From positions 372,001 through 436,000 of the forward strand of contig LT907983.1 in assembly GCA_900230115.1 (NCBI GenBank): a DNA stretch of 64,000 nt. The letters run 5' to 3'. Positions 8,981-17,191 of this stretch are shown piece after piece. The stretch comes from Spirosomataceae bacterium TFI 002 (GTDB taxonomy: Bacteria; Bacteroidota; Bacteroidia; Cytophagales; Spirosomataceae). Positions within the stretch are counted from its first letter, which is position 1, and each line of letters starts with the position of its first letter. The notes under the pieces are model-generated. The model worked only from the letters and a program-made list of their open reading frames with translations. It did no database searches and was not told where the DNA came from. Made by a program: the position numbers and the translations under genes.

Positions 8981-9694
8981 ATGGGAGACTGGTATAACGC
9001 AAAGATCAAGTACACGCAAGTTACAGAGGACGACAAGGTAAAAACGATAAGCGAAAGCTATCTTTTTGATGCCCTATCTTACACTGAAGCGGAAGCAAGA
9101 ACTTACGAATACATGGCGAGTAACTTGCCAGACTTTGAATTGGTGGATATCAAAAAAATGAGACTGAACGAAGTCTTCTTCATCGAAGATGGTGGTGAAT
9201 ACTGGTTCAAATGTCGAGTGCAGTACATTACTTTTGACGAAAAAACTAAAGCAGAGAAGAAAACAGCAGTTCCAATGCTGATCAATGCTGAAGATTTAAA
9301 ACTGGCCTACGAATCACTTTATGAAAAACTAGGAAAAGTAGAAGATTTCATTATTTCGGATATCAATGTTACCAAAATCGTAGAAGTTATCCCTTACGAT
9401 AAATTAATAGACCAACGCATCACTGACGGAAGACTTAAACCTATGCTAGGTGTAATTCCTGCTTCTAAGGTCGAAGAGAAAGCAATCTTACAAGATGTTG
9501 TCATCCCTGAAGATGACGAAGAAGAGGTTGTTAGCGAAGTTGTAATTCCAGACGACGAAGACGATGATATTGAAGAGGAGGAAAATACAACGCTAGAGGA
9601 TGTTGTAATCCAAGACGAAGACGAAGACTCTGACGAATTAGATGACGATGAGGATGACGAAGACGAAGATGAAAATGAAGACGACGAAAAGTAA
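8981..9694 (+). CDS. DUF4494 protein with long acidic tail
   Basis: The first ~150 residues match the DUF4494 family typical of Bacteroidota: MGDWYNAKIKY at the start, then T-E-A-E-A-R-T-Y-E and a central D-I-K-K-M-R-L-N-E-V-F. No signal peptide or membrane segment is visible, so it should be cytosolic. The last ~70 residues are low-complexity, nearly all Asp and Glu mixed with repeats of the form V-V-I-P-D/E-D-E. This makes the protein longer than a bare DUF4494 domain. The function is unknown. The stop codon (9692-9694) touches the stop of the convergent GH32 gene (9695-9697) with no intervening base, so neither gene can have a private terminator outside coding sequence. Confidence 0.85.
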   Translation: MGDWYNAKIKYTQVTEDDKVKTISESYLFDALSYTEAEARTYEYMASNLPDFELVDIKKMRLNEVFFIEDGGEYWFKCRVQYITFDEKTKAEKKTAVPMLINAEDLKLAYESLYEKLGKVEDFIISDINVTKIVEVIPYDKLIDQRITDGRLKPMLGVIPASKVEEKAILQDVVIPEDDEEEVVSEVVIPDDEDDDIEEEENTTLEDVVIQDEDEDSDELDDDEDDEDEDENEDDEK

Positions 9695-11197
9695 TTACTT
9701 TTCCCACTCCCAAACAGAAATATCCATAAGCTTTCCTTGATTTTCGTTTCCAAATATTTTCCATGATTTAGCATCGGTCTCTGGAAAAACCAGGTCACTT
9801 ATTACAACCTGTCCGTCATTGGCGAATACTTCCACCATTGAGTTATCTACTAAGATATCAAGCGTCAATCTGTTTCTTATCAATGGACAAAATGCTCTTT
9901 CAATTGAAGGAAAACTAAGGTCTACACTGTGTCCAGATTGAGTTCTATCTAAGCTTATTTCTTGGGAATTAGGATTGTAACTAATGACAGTTTGCTCATT
10001 TTCTCCAACCAAAATCTTTAGGCCAAAATTGTCACTGCCGTTTACCTCAAAGGTCATTTGTAGTCTGTAAGTTCTACTTTGAGTTCTCCAATCTATTCCA
10101 TTTGACGAACTGAGTGGCATTTGTTCCATTTGTAAAACCTTGTTCCAGTTTTGACTTTCCACCACAGGCCTTTGGCGTAGCGTTACTCCATCTCTATTTT
10201 TCACAAAACTGAGTTCGCGTACAATACTCATTTGCCCTTTGTAAGCATTTGTAGGCGGTTTTTGAGCATATTTCCAATTACTGAACCAACCCAGAATCAA
10301 GCTTTTGCTCGTATTGTTAAATGGTATTGCGGCATAAAAATCTTTGCCATGATCTAAGTACTTGGGCCACTGTTCGTTATCAGGTGAGAATGTTTTACCA
10401 TCAAAGTTTCCAGTAAAATATTGCATTCCAGTATAACCGTCGTCAGGACCGCTACTGGACACCATTAATAACCATTTGAAGTCGATTTGCTTTCCGTCTA
10501 CATCATAAATAGGCACTTTAGTCATTCCTGGGCATTCCCATATTTTCCTCATATCACCTACTCCACCAAAATCACTTTCCCATTTCCAAGTCTTCAAATT
10601 GGTGGACGAGTAAAACTGCACTTTGTACTGCTTTGGTAAAACCACAGCCATTATCCATTTCTCAGACTCTTGATGCCAAAAAATATTGGGATCTCTAAAT
10701 TCTTTTAACTCTCCTAAAGAACCTTGAGCAGACCATGCTTGAGGTATAATTGGGTTTCCTGCATATTTGACCCAAGTTCTACCATTGTCTTTGGAATATG
10801 CCAAATGCTGATTCTCTAACTTACCGTGATAATCGGCTGTATATATCGCCACTAAACCATTGTTATCTTCAAAGAAACCTGAGGTATTATTTTTATCATT
10901 TACCACTGATCCAGAGAAAATCCACTCTTCTTCCCCTTCTGGAATTGCTACTTCTAGCTCCGTCCAGTTTAATAAGTCATGACTTACAGCATGTCCCCAA
11001 CTCATATGCCCCCATTTATTTTCCAAAGGGTTATGCTGAAAAAACAGATGCCATTCGCCGTTTAAATAAACCAAACCATTTGGGTCGTTCATCCAGTTTT
11101 TCTCTGGAGAAAAATGAAATTCAGGACGCCACCTTTCTTGAGAAAAAGATTGAAGCGAATATGATATTAAGAAAAATATTAGTGTAAATCTGGCCAT
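9695..11197 (-). CDS. GH32 fructan hydrolase (levanase/inulinase type), exported
   Basis: This 500-residue protein has a signal peptide (cleavage near QSFSQ-E). The five-bladed propeller signature W-M-N-D-P-N-G lies at residues 35-41, with Asp38 as nucleophile. The transition-state R-D-P motif is near residue 168, and the acid/base Glu is in W-E-C-P near 221. The C-terminal ~150 residues form the GH32 beta-sandwich, with the pattern S-M-V-E-V-F-A-N-D-G. Such enzymes cut beta-fructosidic bonds in levan, inulin or sucrose. Exo versus endo action cannot be told here. No fructokinase or SusC/D pair is adjacent. The leader faces a short divergent region shared with the DUF2490 gene. Confidence 0.93.
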   Translation of the reverse strand: MARFTLIFFLISYSLQSFSQERWRPEFHFSPEKNWMNDPNGLVYLNGEWHLFFQHNPLENKWGHMSWGHAVSHDLLNWTELEVAIPEGEEEWIFSGSVVNDKNNTSGFFEDNNGLVAIYTADYHGKLENQHLAYSKDNGRTWVKYAGNPIIPQAWSAQGSLGELKEFRDPNIFWHQESEKWIMAVVLPKQYKVQFYSSTNLKTWKWESDFGGVGDMRKIWECPGMTKVPIYDVDGKQIDFKWLLMVSSSGPDDGYTGMQYFTGNFDGKTFSPDNEQWPKYLDHGKDFYAAIPFNNTSKSLILGWFSNWKYAQKPPTNAYKGQMSIVRELSFVKNRDGVTLRQRPVVESQNWNKVLQMEQMPLSSSNGIDWRTQSRTYRLQMTFEVNGSDNFGLKILVGENEQTVISYNPNSQEISLDRTQSGHSVDLSFPSIERAFCPLIRNRLTLDILVDNSMVEVFANDGQVVISDLVFPETDAKSWKIFGNENQGKLMDISVWEWEK

Positions 11198-11235
11198 TCT
11201 TTAGTCTGCAACTTTATCAAAAATAGTAAAAGAAT

Positions 11236-11243
11236 TATATTTG
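11236..11243 (+). promoter_or_regulatory. Candidate -7 element of Bacteroidota type
   Basis: TATATTTG matches the phylum -7 consensus TAnnTTTG exactly and lies 12 bp before the DUF2490 ATG. No good TTTG-type -33 element is seen at the expected spacing, and the region is AT-rich, so the match may be chance. Confidence 0.3.
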
Positions 11244-11255
11244 AGTTCATACCAT

Positions 11256-11960
11256 ATGAATCAAACTCTAAAACTCGCAATAATAATATTTTTAATAACC
11301 ACCTTTCCTGCATTCAGCCAAACGGGCTTATGGCTCGGTGGAAATCAGGAAATTGGATTAGGTAATGATTACAACCTTAAATTAAGGCAAGATCAACGCT
11401 ATGAAGCTATGGTTCAAGAATACGACCAAAGCTTGTTTCAAATAGGAATTAAAAAGAATTTACCCAACAACTGGAACATTGAAATACCACTGAGGTATAC
11501 CAACTTTGGCAATCATACTATGCATAAAAATGCCATGAGATTTGGGCTTATGGGTAGCAAATCCCTTCCGCTGAACAAAAAGCAAATGCTAGGGTTCCGA
11601 AGCTCCTATCAAATAGATCAACTATGGGGCTTGCAAAATGACCTCCTTTTCAATTGGAGAAATAAGCTAGATTTTAGGCAAAATTGGAATCAAATACTTC
11701 AAACCAAAATTGAAAATGAACTTTGGCTCAGAACCCAATCAGCTTTGCAATTCGAAAGAATTCGGCTATCGCTAAATAACCAAATCGAGCTAAACAAAAA
11801 GAATGCTATTGTGCTGGGGTATTTTGTCCAACATAAAATTCCTTTCCAATTCGGCCCATGGGAAAAAATCCTCTTTATACGGTACAAACGGAAGTTTTCG
11901 GGCGAAGAATCAGTTCTAAATCTTTTTAGATCTAAACTACCACATTCACAATCCTCTTAG
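11256..11960 (+). CDS. DUF2490-like outer-membrane protein
   Basis: The ATG at 11256 gives 234 residues with a signal peptide (MNQTLKLAIIIFLITTFPAFSQ). A TTG five codons upstream is an inferior start. The mature protein is made of alternating polar and hydrophobic strands with many aromatic residues, such as L-W-L-G-G-N-Q-E-I and N-L-K-L-R-Q-D-Q-R-Y. This suits the small beta-barrel family DUF2490 of outer-membrane proteins. It ends with a polar tail rather than the usual terminal aromatic residue. Its 3' end overlaps the convergent leuS 3' end by 29 bp. The function is unknown. Confidence 0.7.
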   Translation: MNQTLKLAIIIFLITTFPAFSQTGLWLGGNQEIGLGNDYNLKLRQDQRYEAMVQEYDQSLFQIGIKKNLPNNWNIEIPLRYTNFGNHTMHKNAMRFGLMGSKSLPLNKKQMLGFRSSYQIDQLWGLQNDLLFNWRNKLDFRQNWNQILQTKIENELWLRTQSALQFERIRLSLNNQIELNKKNAIVLGYFVQHKIPFQFGPWEKILFIRYKRKFSGEESVLNLFRSKLPHSQSS

Positions 11961-14745
11961 GAACCACAATGATCTTTTTCAATGGTTTTCCATCCATCCA
12001 TTTGATCACTTGATCATTCGCCAGTACAGCTTTTTCAATTTCTTCTTTGCTTGCATCAGCTGGGAAACTCAACTTAACCCTCACTTTTCCCATGATTTGA
12101 ACAGGATATTCAAATGCATCTTCTTTTAAGAATTCTGGATTCCAGTCTGGGAAGTTTTGAAGCGTTACAGTTCCTTTTTCCATGCCGATCTTGTCCCAAA
12201 GCTCTTCTGCAATGTGTGGAGCAAATGGAGAGATTATGATTAACAGTTCTTTCAGAATAGCCTTTTTGTGGCATTTCAAATCTGTCAATTCGTTCACGGC
12301 AATCATGAAAGTACTCACCGAGGTGTTGAATGAGAAATTCTCCACGTCCTCCCCTATTTTCTTAATCGTTTTGTGAAGTGTTTTAAGCTCATCTTTAGTT
12401 GGCTCATCTTCAGTGACCAATAAATTAGCATCTAAGTCAAAAAACAACCTCCACAGCTTTCTCAAGAAACGAGAAGTTCCTTCTATTCCATTGGTATCCC
12501 ATGGTTTAGCCTCTGTAAGTGGCCCTAAAAACATCTCGTACATTCTCAATACATCAGCTCCATATCGCTCTACAAGTACATCTGGGTTTACAACATTGTA
12601 CTTGGATTTTGACATTTTTTCTACTTCCCAACCACATTTATATTCACCATCTTCCAAAATGAATTGTGGATCATCGCCTATGTCATTTCTTGTTTTCTTA
12701 AATGCCTCAACATCAAGAATATCATTAGAAACAATATTGACATCAACATGAAGTTTCACTGTTTCATATTCCTTTCTCAAGCCAAAGGAAACAAACGTAG
12801 GTTTGTCTGCATTTTTCAACCTATAAACAAAGTTCGAGCGACCCTGAATCATCCCTTGGTTAATCAATTTTTTAGCAAATTCTTCTTGCTTCACATAGCC
12901 TAAGTCTTTCAAAACTTTATTCCAAAAACGGCTATAAAGCAAGTGACCAGTTGCATGTTCGGTTCCACCAAGATATAAGTCAACTCCTTGCCAGTAATCC
13001 AAAGCTTCCTTGCTCACAAACTCCTCATCATTCTTAGAGTCCATGTATCGGAACCAATACCAACTCGAACCCGCCCAACCAGGCATGGTACTCATTTCAT
13101 ATTCATATTTGCCTTTGTATTTCCAGTCCTTCGCTCTTCCCAATGGCGGCTCACCAGTTTCAGTAGGCTTGTATTCGTCAATTTCGGGCAGTACTAATGG
13201 CAAGTCACTTTCATCTATCAAATAGGGTAATACCTCTCCATCTACTTCTTTGAAATAAACAGGAACTGGTTCGCCCCAGTATCTTTGGCGAGCAAAAACA
13301 GCATCACGAAGTCTGTAATTTACCTTTCCTTTGCCATGTCCGTTTTCTTCTAACCATGCGATTAAGGTATTTGTCCCTTGCTCGTAATCCATTCCGTTAA
13401 TCATTCCAGAATTGATGTATTTCCCTTCTTTAGAAGCATTTGCTGCTTCTTCTAGCTCAGTTTGAGCATCAGAAATAGCAGGAATAGGCAAATTGAAATG
13501 TTTTGCAAAACTCCAGTCACGCTGATCTCCTGAAGGTACTGCCATAACAGCTCCAGTTCCATATCCAGCCAACACATAGTCTGCAATCCAAATTGGCACT
13601 TTTTCACCATTCACTGGATTGATACAATATGAACCCGTAAATGCCCCAGAAACCGTTTTAACATCGCTCATTCGATCAAGTTCAGATCGTTTTTGGGTGG
13701 CCAGTAGGTAATCTTCTACATTAGCTTTATTGTCATCAGTAGTGAGTTCTTTTACCCAAGGGTGCTCAGGAGCAAGAACCATGAAACTCACCCCATAAAT
13801 CGTATCTACTCTGGTAGTAAATACTTCAATTTTAGGAGCTTTTTCTCCATCTATTTGTACATCAGCAACAGGAAATTTAACAGTTGCACCAACTGACCTT
13901 CCTATCCAATTCTTTTGTTGCTCTTTAAGCGATTCGCTCCATTCTAATTCATCCAAACCATTGATCAATCGGTCGCAATAGGCGGTGATTCGCATCATCC
14001 ACTGACGCATTTTCTTTTGAACAACTGGATATCCACCTCTTTCCGACACACCATCTTTCACTTCGTCGTTAGAAAGTACCATTCCTAATTCTGGGCAAAA
14101 ATTTACTACTGCTTCGGACAAGTAAGTCATGCGATAATCAAGTGTAAATTTATATTGCTCCGTTTCGCTTAGGGCATTCCACTCCTCAGCTGTAATTTGA
14201 GGTAAATCATCAGCACAAACAGCATTTACAGCTTTTGACCCGCCAGAAGCAAGTATGGCTTCTAGTGTAGAAATTGGCTCCGCTTTATCTGTATCTTTAT
14301 TATACCAGCTATTGAATAGCTGCATGAAAATCCACTGTGTCCATTTGTAATATTCGGGACTTGACGTACGGATTTCCCTATCCCAATCGTAGCCAAAACC
14401 AATATTTTTCAGCTGTGAGATATAGGTTTCTATATTCTTCTCTGTTGTAATAGCAGGGTGTTGACCAGTTTGAATCGCATATTGCTCCGCAGGAAGACCA
14501 AAAGAGTCAAAACCCATTGGATGCAACACATTAAAACCCTTGAGCTTTTTGAAACGACTATAAATATCCGAGGCAATGTAACCAAGTGGATGACCTACGT
14601 GCAATCCTGCACCAGATGGGTACGGAAACATATCGAGCACATAAAACTTAGGCTTAGATTTGTCTATTTCTACTTTGTAAGTATTGTTTTGTTCCCAATA
14701 CGCTTGCCACTTTTTCTCTAATTCCTGCGGATTATACAATGCCAT
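11932..14745 (-). CDS. leuS: Leucyl-tRNA synthetase
   Basis: This 937-residue class I synthetase charges tRNA-Leu with leucine in the cytosol. The HIGH-type motif is HVGH at residues 49-52, after F-P-Y-P-S-G-A-G-L. The KMSKS motif is intact (E-K-M-S-K-S-K-Y-N, near residue 710). The editing (CP1) domain lies between, with T-T-R-V-D-T-I-Y-G and the Y-G-T-G-A-V-M-A-V-P-S motif. The anticodon-binding and C-terminal domains follow. An extra segment near residues 160-230 is consistent with the longer Bacteroidota LeuRS. The 3' end overlaps the convergent DUF2490 gene. Confidence 0.98.
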   Translation of the reverse strand: MALYNPQELEKKWQAYWEQNNTYKVEIDKSKPKFYVLDMFPYPSGAGLHVGHPLGYIASDIYSRFKKLKGFNVLHPMGFDSFGLPAEQYAIQTGQHPAITTEKNIETYISQLKNIGFGYDWDREIRTSSPEYYKWTQWIFMQLFNSWYNKDTDKAEPISTLEAILASGGSKAVNAVCADDLPQITAEEWNALSETEQYKFTLDYRMTYLSEAVVNFCPELGMVLSNDEVKDGVSERGGYPVVQKKMRQWMMRITAYCDRLINGLDELEWSESLKEQQKNWIGRSVGATVKFPVADVQIDGEKAPKIEVFTTRVDTIYGVSFMVLAPEHPWVKELTTDDNKANVEDYLLATQKRSELDRMSDVKTVSGAFTGSYCINPVNGEKVPIWIADYVLAGYGTGAVMAVPSGDQRDWSFAKHFNLPIPAISDAQTELEEAANASKEGKYINSGMINGMDYEQGTNTLIAWLEENGHGKGKVNYRLRDAVFARQRYWGEPVPVYFKEVDGEVLPYLIDESDLPLVLPEIDEYKPTETGEPPLGRAKDWKYKGKYEYEMSTMPGWAGSSWYWFRYMDSKNDEEFVSKEALDYWQGVDLYLGGTEHATGHLLYSRFWNKVLKDLGYVKQEEFAKKLINQGMIQGRSNFVYRLKNADKPTFVSFGLRKEYETVKLHVDVNIVSNDILDVEAFKKTRNDIGDDPQFILEDGEYKCGWEVEKMSKSKYNVVNPDVLVERYGADVLRMYEMFLGPLTEAKPWDTNGIEGTSRFLRKLWRLFFDLDANLLVTEDEPTKDELKTLHKTIKKIGEDVENFSFNTSVSTFMIAVNELTDLKCHKKAILKELLIIISPFAPHIAEELWDKIGMEKGTVTLQNFPDWNPEFLKEDAFEYPVQIMGKVRVKLSFPADASKEEIEKAVLANDQVIKWMDGKPLKKIIVVPKRIVNVVV

Positions 14746-15063
14746 TTTTTCGGTTTTTATAAAAACTGTGCAAAAATAGCAATTGTGATTTGAAAGTCTT
14801 GTTTTGGTTGAGTTAATAATGGAGAATATAGCAACATGGATAAGATGGTTACTCAGGTCGATAAGAGATTTCTTTGCATATTTTTAATTTATGGTCAACT
14901 CAAAAGCACTATTTCGTTGACTAGAAGGTTGAATATCACAACTAGACAAATGCTTTAAAGCACAAATATTTAAGATTAAAAGTTTTACTAAACTGGCAGT
15001 ACCTAAAACAGCAAAAGCCACCAAATTGGCAGCTTTTGTATTATAAATAATTTTTACTTCGAA
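14746..15063. other. 318-bp intergenic region
   Basis: This region lies between the leuS start and the stop of the next minus-strand gene. It is AT-rich, and I see no ORF with coding character. The only clear element is the terminator hairpin at 15013-15037. The part next to leuS presumably holds its promoter, but no convincing -33/-7 pair was found. Confidence 0.6.
15013..15037 (-). terminator. Intrinsic terminator of the lipoprotein gene
   Basis: Read on the minus strand, AAAAGCTGCCA and TGGTGGCTTTT pair over 11 positions, two of them G-U wobbles, around a 3-nt ATT loop. The 3' arm itself ends in four Ts. It starts about 26 bp after the stop of the gene at 15064-15603. Confidence 0.65.
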
Positions 15064-15603
15064 TTACTTCGCAAACTTGTAGGTTACGAAAACAGTTTTT
15101 GCATCTGGATTAACTTTAATAATTAAGTCATCTTCCTGATCTTCTAGAAGACTGAAAATTTCGAATGCTAAACCAATTTCTTCTTCGTCTTCAAAGTCAT
15201 ACTCTTTTGTCAAATCAATTGTGATCGATTTCAGCTCAAGAGTATTTCCATTTAGATTTACATCGTAGTTATAAACATAATTCTCTCCTTCGTAAACTTC
15301 ATTGATTACAAGTTTATTTGTTGAATTGTCAAAAGTATAGGTTCCGCTTATAGACGCATCTCCATGTGAATCAAGCGAAGTAACGGACATATCCCCATTA
15401 AAAGTAAAACTCTTACTTGAAATAAAATTCTCTTGTAAACCTTTTGCAGTTGCTGAAATTACAACGTCATCAAATGTAACATCTGCCGCAGTTAAGTTCC
15501 AAGTACCCTCTAGAGATACAGGGCTTACGTCATCGGAAGAACAAGAACTGAAAAATAAAACAAAAGCAAAAAGAATGTAAAGTGGTGAAAACTTAGAGTA
15601 CAT
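15064..15603 (-). CDS. Lipocalin-like lipoprotein
   Basis: This 179-residue protein has a lipoprotein leader ending F-F-S-S-C (Cys21), followed by a Ser/Asp linker. The body begins L-E-G-T-W-N-L-T, the usual opening of lipocalin-like (DUF4923/Lipocalin_4-type) domains in Bacteroidota. It continues with alternating strands such as S-G-T-Y-T-F-D and N-K-L-V-I-N-E. An acidic stretch near residues 135-160 is loop-like. It is probably anchored in the periplasm or outer membrane. The ligand is unknown. Confidence 0.7.
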   Translation of the reverse strand: MYSKFSPLYILFAFVLFFSSCSSDDVSPVSLEGTWNLTAADVTFDDVVISATAKGLQENFISSKSFTFNGDMSVTSLDSHGDASISGTYTFDNSTNKLVINEVYEGENYVYNYDVNLNGNTLELKSITIDLTKEYDFEDEEEIGLAFEIFSLLEDQEDDLIIKVNPDAKTVFVTYKFAK

Positions 15604-15907
15604 GTGTAAATTGTTTAATTTGATAAAAACAATTTTGTTTCAAAGGTCGTACCAATAATCAGGCGTAAATGAAAATCAAATCAAAGTTTACAATTTGGAA
15701 ATGCAAACTAATTGAACCTAAATACAATAGAAGAATAAATTGTTCTTTCGATTTTTTTTTAAATTCGACTATGAAATCTTTTTGGCACAAATATTATGAT
15801 TGATTTAACGGTTCCTATTGACCTATTTTTTCATATCAAATTAAAATAAACCCTTCCAATTCCATTAAACTTCAGTGTCCAAAACCGCTTTAAATAAAGT
15901 GATAGAT
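15604..15907. other. 304-bp AT-rich intergenic region
   Basis: This region lies between the lipoprotein start and the thiolase stop, both genes reading leftward. No coding frame is visible. A long T-run occurs near 15752-15760. An inverted repeat overlaps the thiolase stop (separate entry). The promoter of the lipoprotein gene must lie on its left part, but no clear match to TAnnTTTG was seen. Confidence 0.5.
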
Positions 15908-15914
15908 TTAAAGC
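15887..15914 (-). terminator. Hairpin overlapping the thiolase stop
   Basis: GCTTTAAAT (15887-15895) pairs with ATTTAAAGC (15906-15914) over nine bases around a 10-nt loop. The arm includes the thiolase stop codon. On the minus strand it is followed by GGTTTTGG, a poor T-tract, so termination is plausible but not certain. Confidence 0.4.
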
Positions 15915-17086
15915 CGCTCCACAATCATTGCACTTGCACCACCACCACCATTGCAAATAGCCGCCATGCCATACTTAGCATTCTTGGTAGCAAGAGCATT
16001 CAAAAGTGTTACTAGAATTCTCGCACCAGAGCACCCAAGCGGATGACCAAGGGAAACGGCTCCACCATGAATATTCATAATTTCTTGAGAAATGCCGAAG
16101 TGTTTTGCATAAGCCAAAGGAACAACCGAAAACGCCTCATTTACTTCAAAAAGCTCCATTTCTGAAAGCTCCATACCCGCGATTTTCAAGACTTTATCAG
16201 TTGCAATAATAGGAGCAGTAGTAAACCACGCTGGTTCTTGAGCCGCATCAGCATAGGCTACGATTCTCGCCAATGGCTTGATATTATTTTGCTCCACATA
16301 AGATTTGGAGGCTAAAACCAATGCTGCAGCTCCATCATTTATAGTAGATGCATTGGCTGCAGTAACTGTTCCCTCTTTTTCAAAAACAGGTCTTAGGTTT
16401 GGAATTTTATCAAAGAAAACCTTTTTGTATTCCTCGTCTTCTTCAATGTTTGTCACGTTTCCTTTTCTGTCCTTTAATTCGACAGGACAAACTTCATTTT
16501 TTAGCACTCCATTTGCCCAAGCGGCAGCTGCCCTTTTGTAAGACTGAATAGCATAAGTATCTTGTTTCTCTCTGCTAATTTCATGTTTTCTTGCTGTGGC
16601 GTCTGCAAAACAACCCATAGGATTGAGTGCATATGCGTCTTGCAATCCATCGCGATATAGTCCGTCTATCAGTGTGTCATTTCCATAGCCGTAGCCATTT
16701 CTTGCTTTATCCAAATAGAAAGGAATTCGTGTCATGTTTTCCATTCCTCCTGCGATAACAACATGGTTTTGACCTAGTTGAATGCTCTGAGCAGCAAACA
16801 TGGTGGCTTTCATTCCTGATGCACATAATTTATTGAGCGTAGTAGCTGGAACAGAATTTGGAACCCCAGCTTGTAATGCAGACTGGCGAGCAGGTCCCTG
16901 ACCCAAATTGGCAGATACAACATTACCGAATAATACTTCGTCGATTTCTTGGTCTGGGACTCCACTTTGGATGAGTGCCGCTTTCATGGCAGTTGCACCT
17001 AAATCTGTTGCAGATGTATTTTTAAATACTCCCCCAAAACTCCCTAGAGGCGTTCTTTTCGCCCCAATGATGAATACTTCTGTCAT
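15908..17086 (-). CDS. Acetyl-CoA C-acetyltransferase (thiolase)
   Basis: I use the ATG at 17084-17086 (392 residues, MTEVFIIG...), the normal thiolase start. A longer frame would reach toward the insertion sequence upstream. The acyl-accepting Cys is in N-K-L-C-A-S-G (Cys88). The His is in H-G-G-A-V-S-L-G-H-P-L-G-C-S-G near 348, and the second active Cys is in A-I-C-N-G-G-G-G near 378. The length and motifs fit biosynthetic or degradative thiolase II, which interconverts two acetyl-CoA and acetoacetyl-CoA in the cytosol. No other fatty-acid gene is adjacent. An IS1182-type element begins 48 bp upstream, so the native promoter may have been displaced. Confidence 0.95.
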   Translation of the reverse strand: MTEVFIIGAKRTPLGSFGGVFKNTSATDLGATAMKAALIQSGVPDQEIDEVLFGNVVSANLGQGPARQSALQAGVPNSVPATTLNKLCASGMKATMFAAQSIQLGQNHVVIAGGMENMTRIPFYLDKARNGYGYGNDTLIDGLYRDGLQDAYALNPMGCFADATARKHEISREKQDTYAIQSYKRAAAAWANGVLKNEVCPVELKDRKGNVTNIEEDEEYKKVFFDKIPNLRPVFEKEGTVTAANASTINDGAAALVLASKSYVEQNNIKPLARIVAYADAAQEPAWFTTAPIIATDKVLKIAGMELSEMELFEVNEAFSVVPLAYAKHFGISQEIMNIHGGAVSLGHPLGCSGARILVTLLNALATKNAKYGMAAICNGGGGASAMIVERL

Positions 17087-17134
17087 TGTGAAATGTAATT
17101 TTTTACAATATACATTCCTTTTTAAACAAAAGAA

Positions 17135-17167
17135 AAGAGGCTGTCTCAAAAGGGCAGTCTCTTTTTT
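17135..17167 (+). terminator. Intrinsic terminator built into IS left end (copy 1)
   Basis: The left inverted repeat folds on the plus strand: AAGAGGCTGTCT pairs with GGGCAGTCTCTT over 12 positions (three G-U), loop CAAAA, with a T-run to 17167. It would stop transcription entering the element 24 bp before the transposase ATG. Confidence 0.65.
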
Positions 17168-17191
17168 ATAGATTTTTTTGTAACTTCAGTT

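Noticed and set aside
9394-9798. Serine-rich open frame on the minus strand over the DUF4494 tail and GH32 end
   Set aside because: It is the complement of the GAC/GAA acidic repeat and the GH32 3' end. It has no independent start or family signal.
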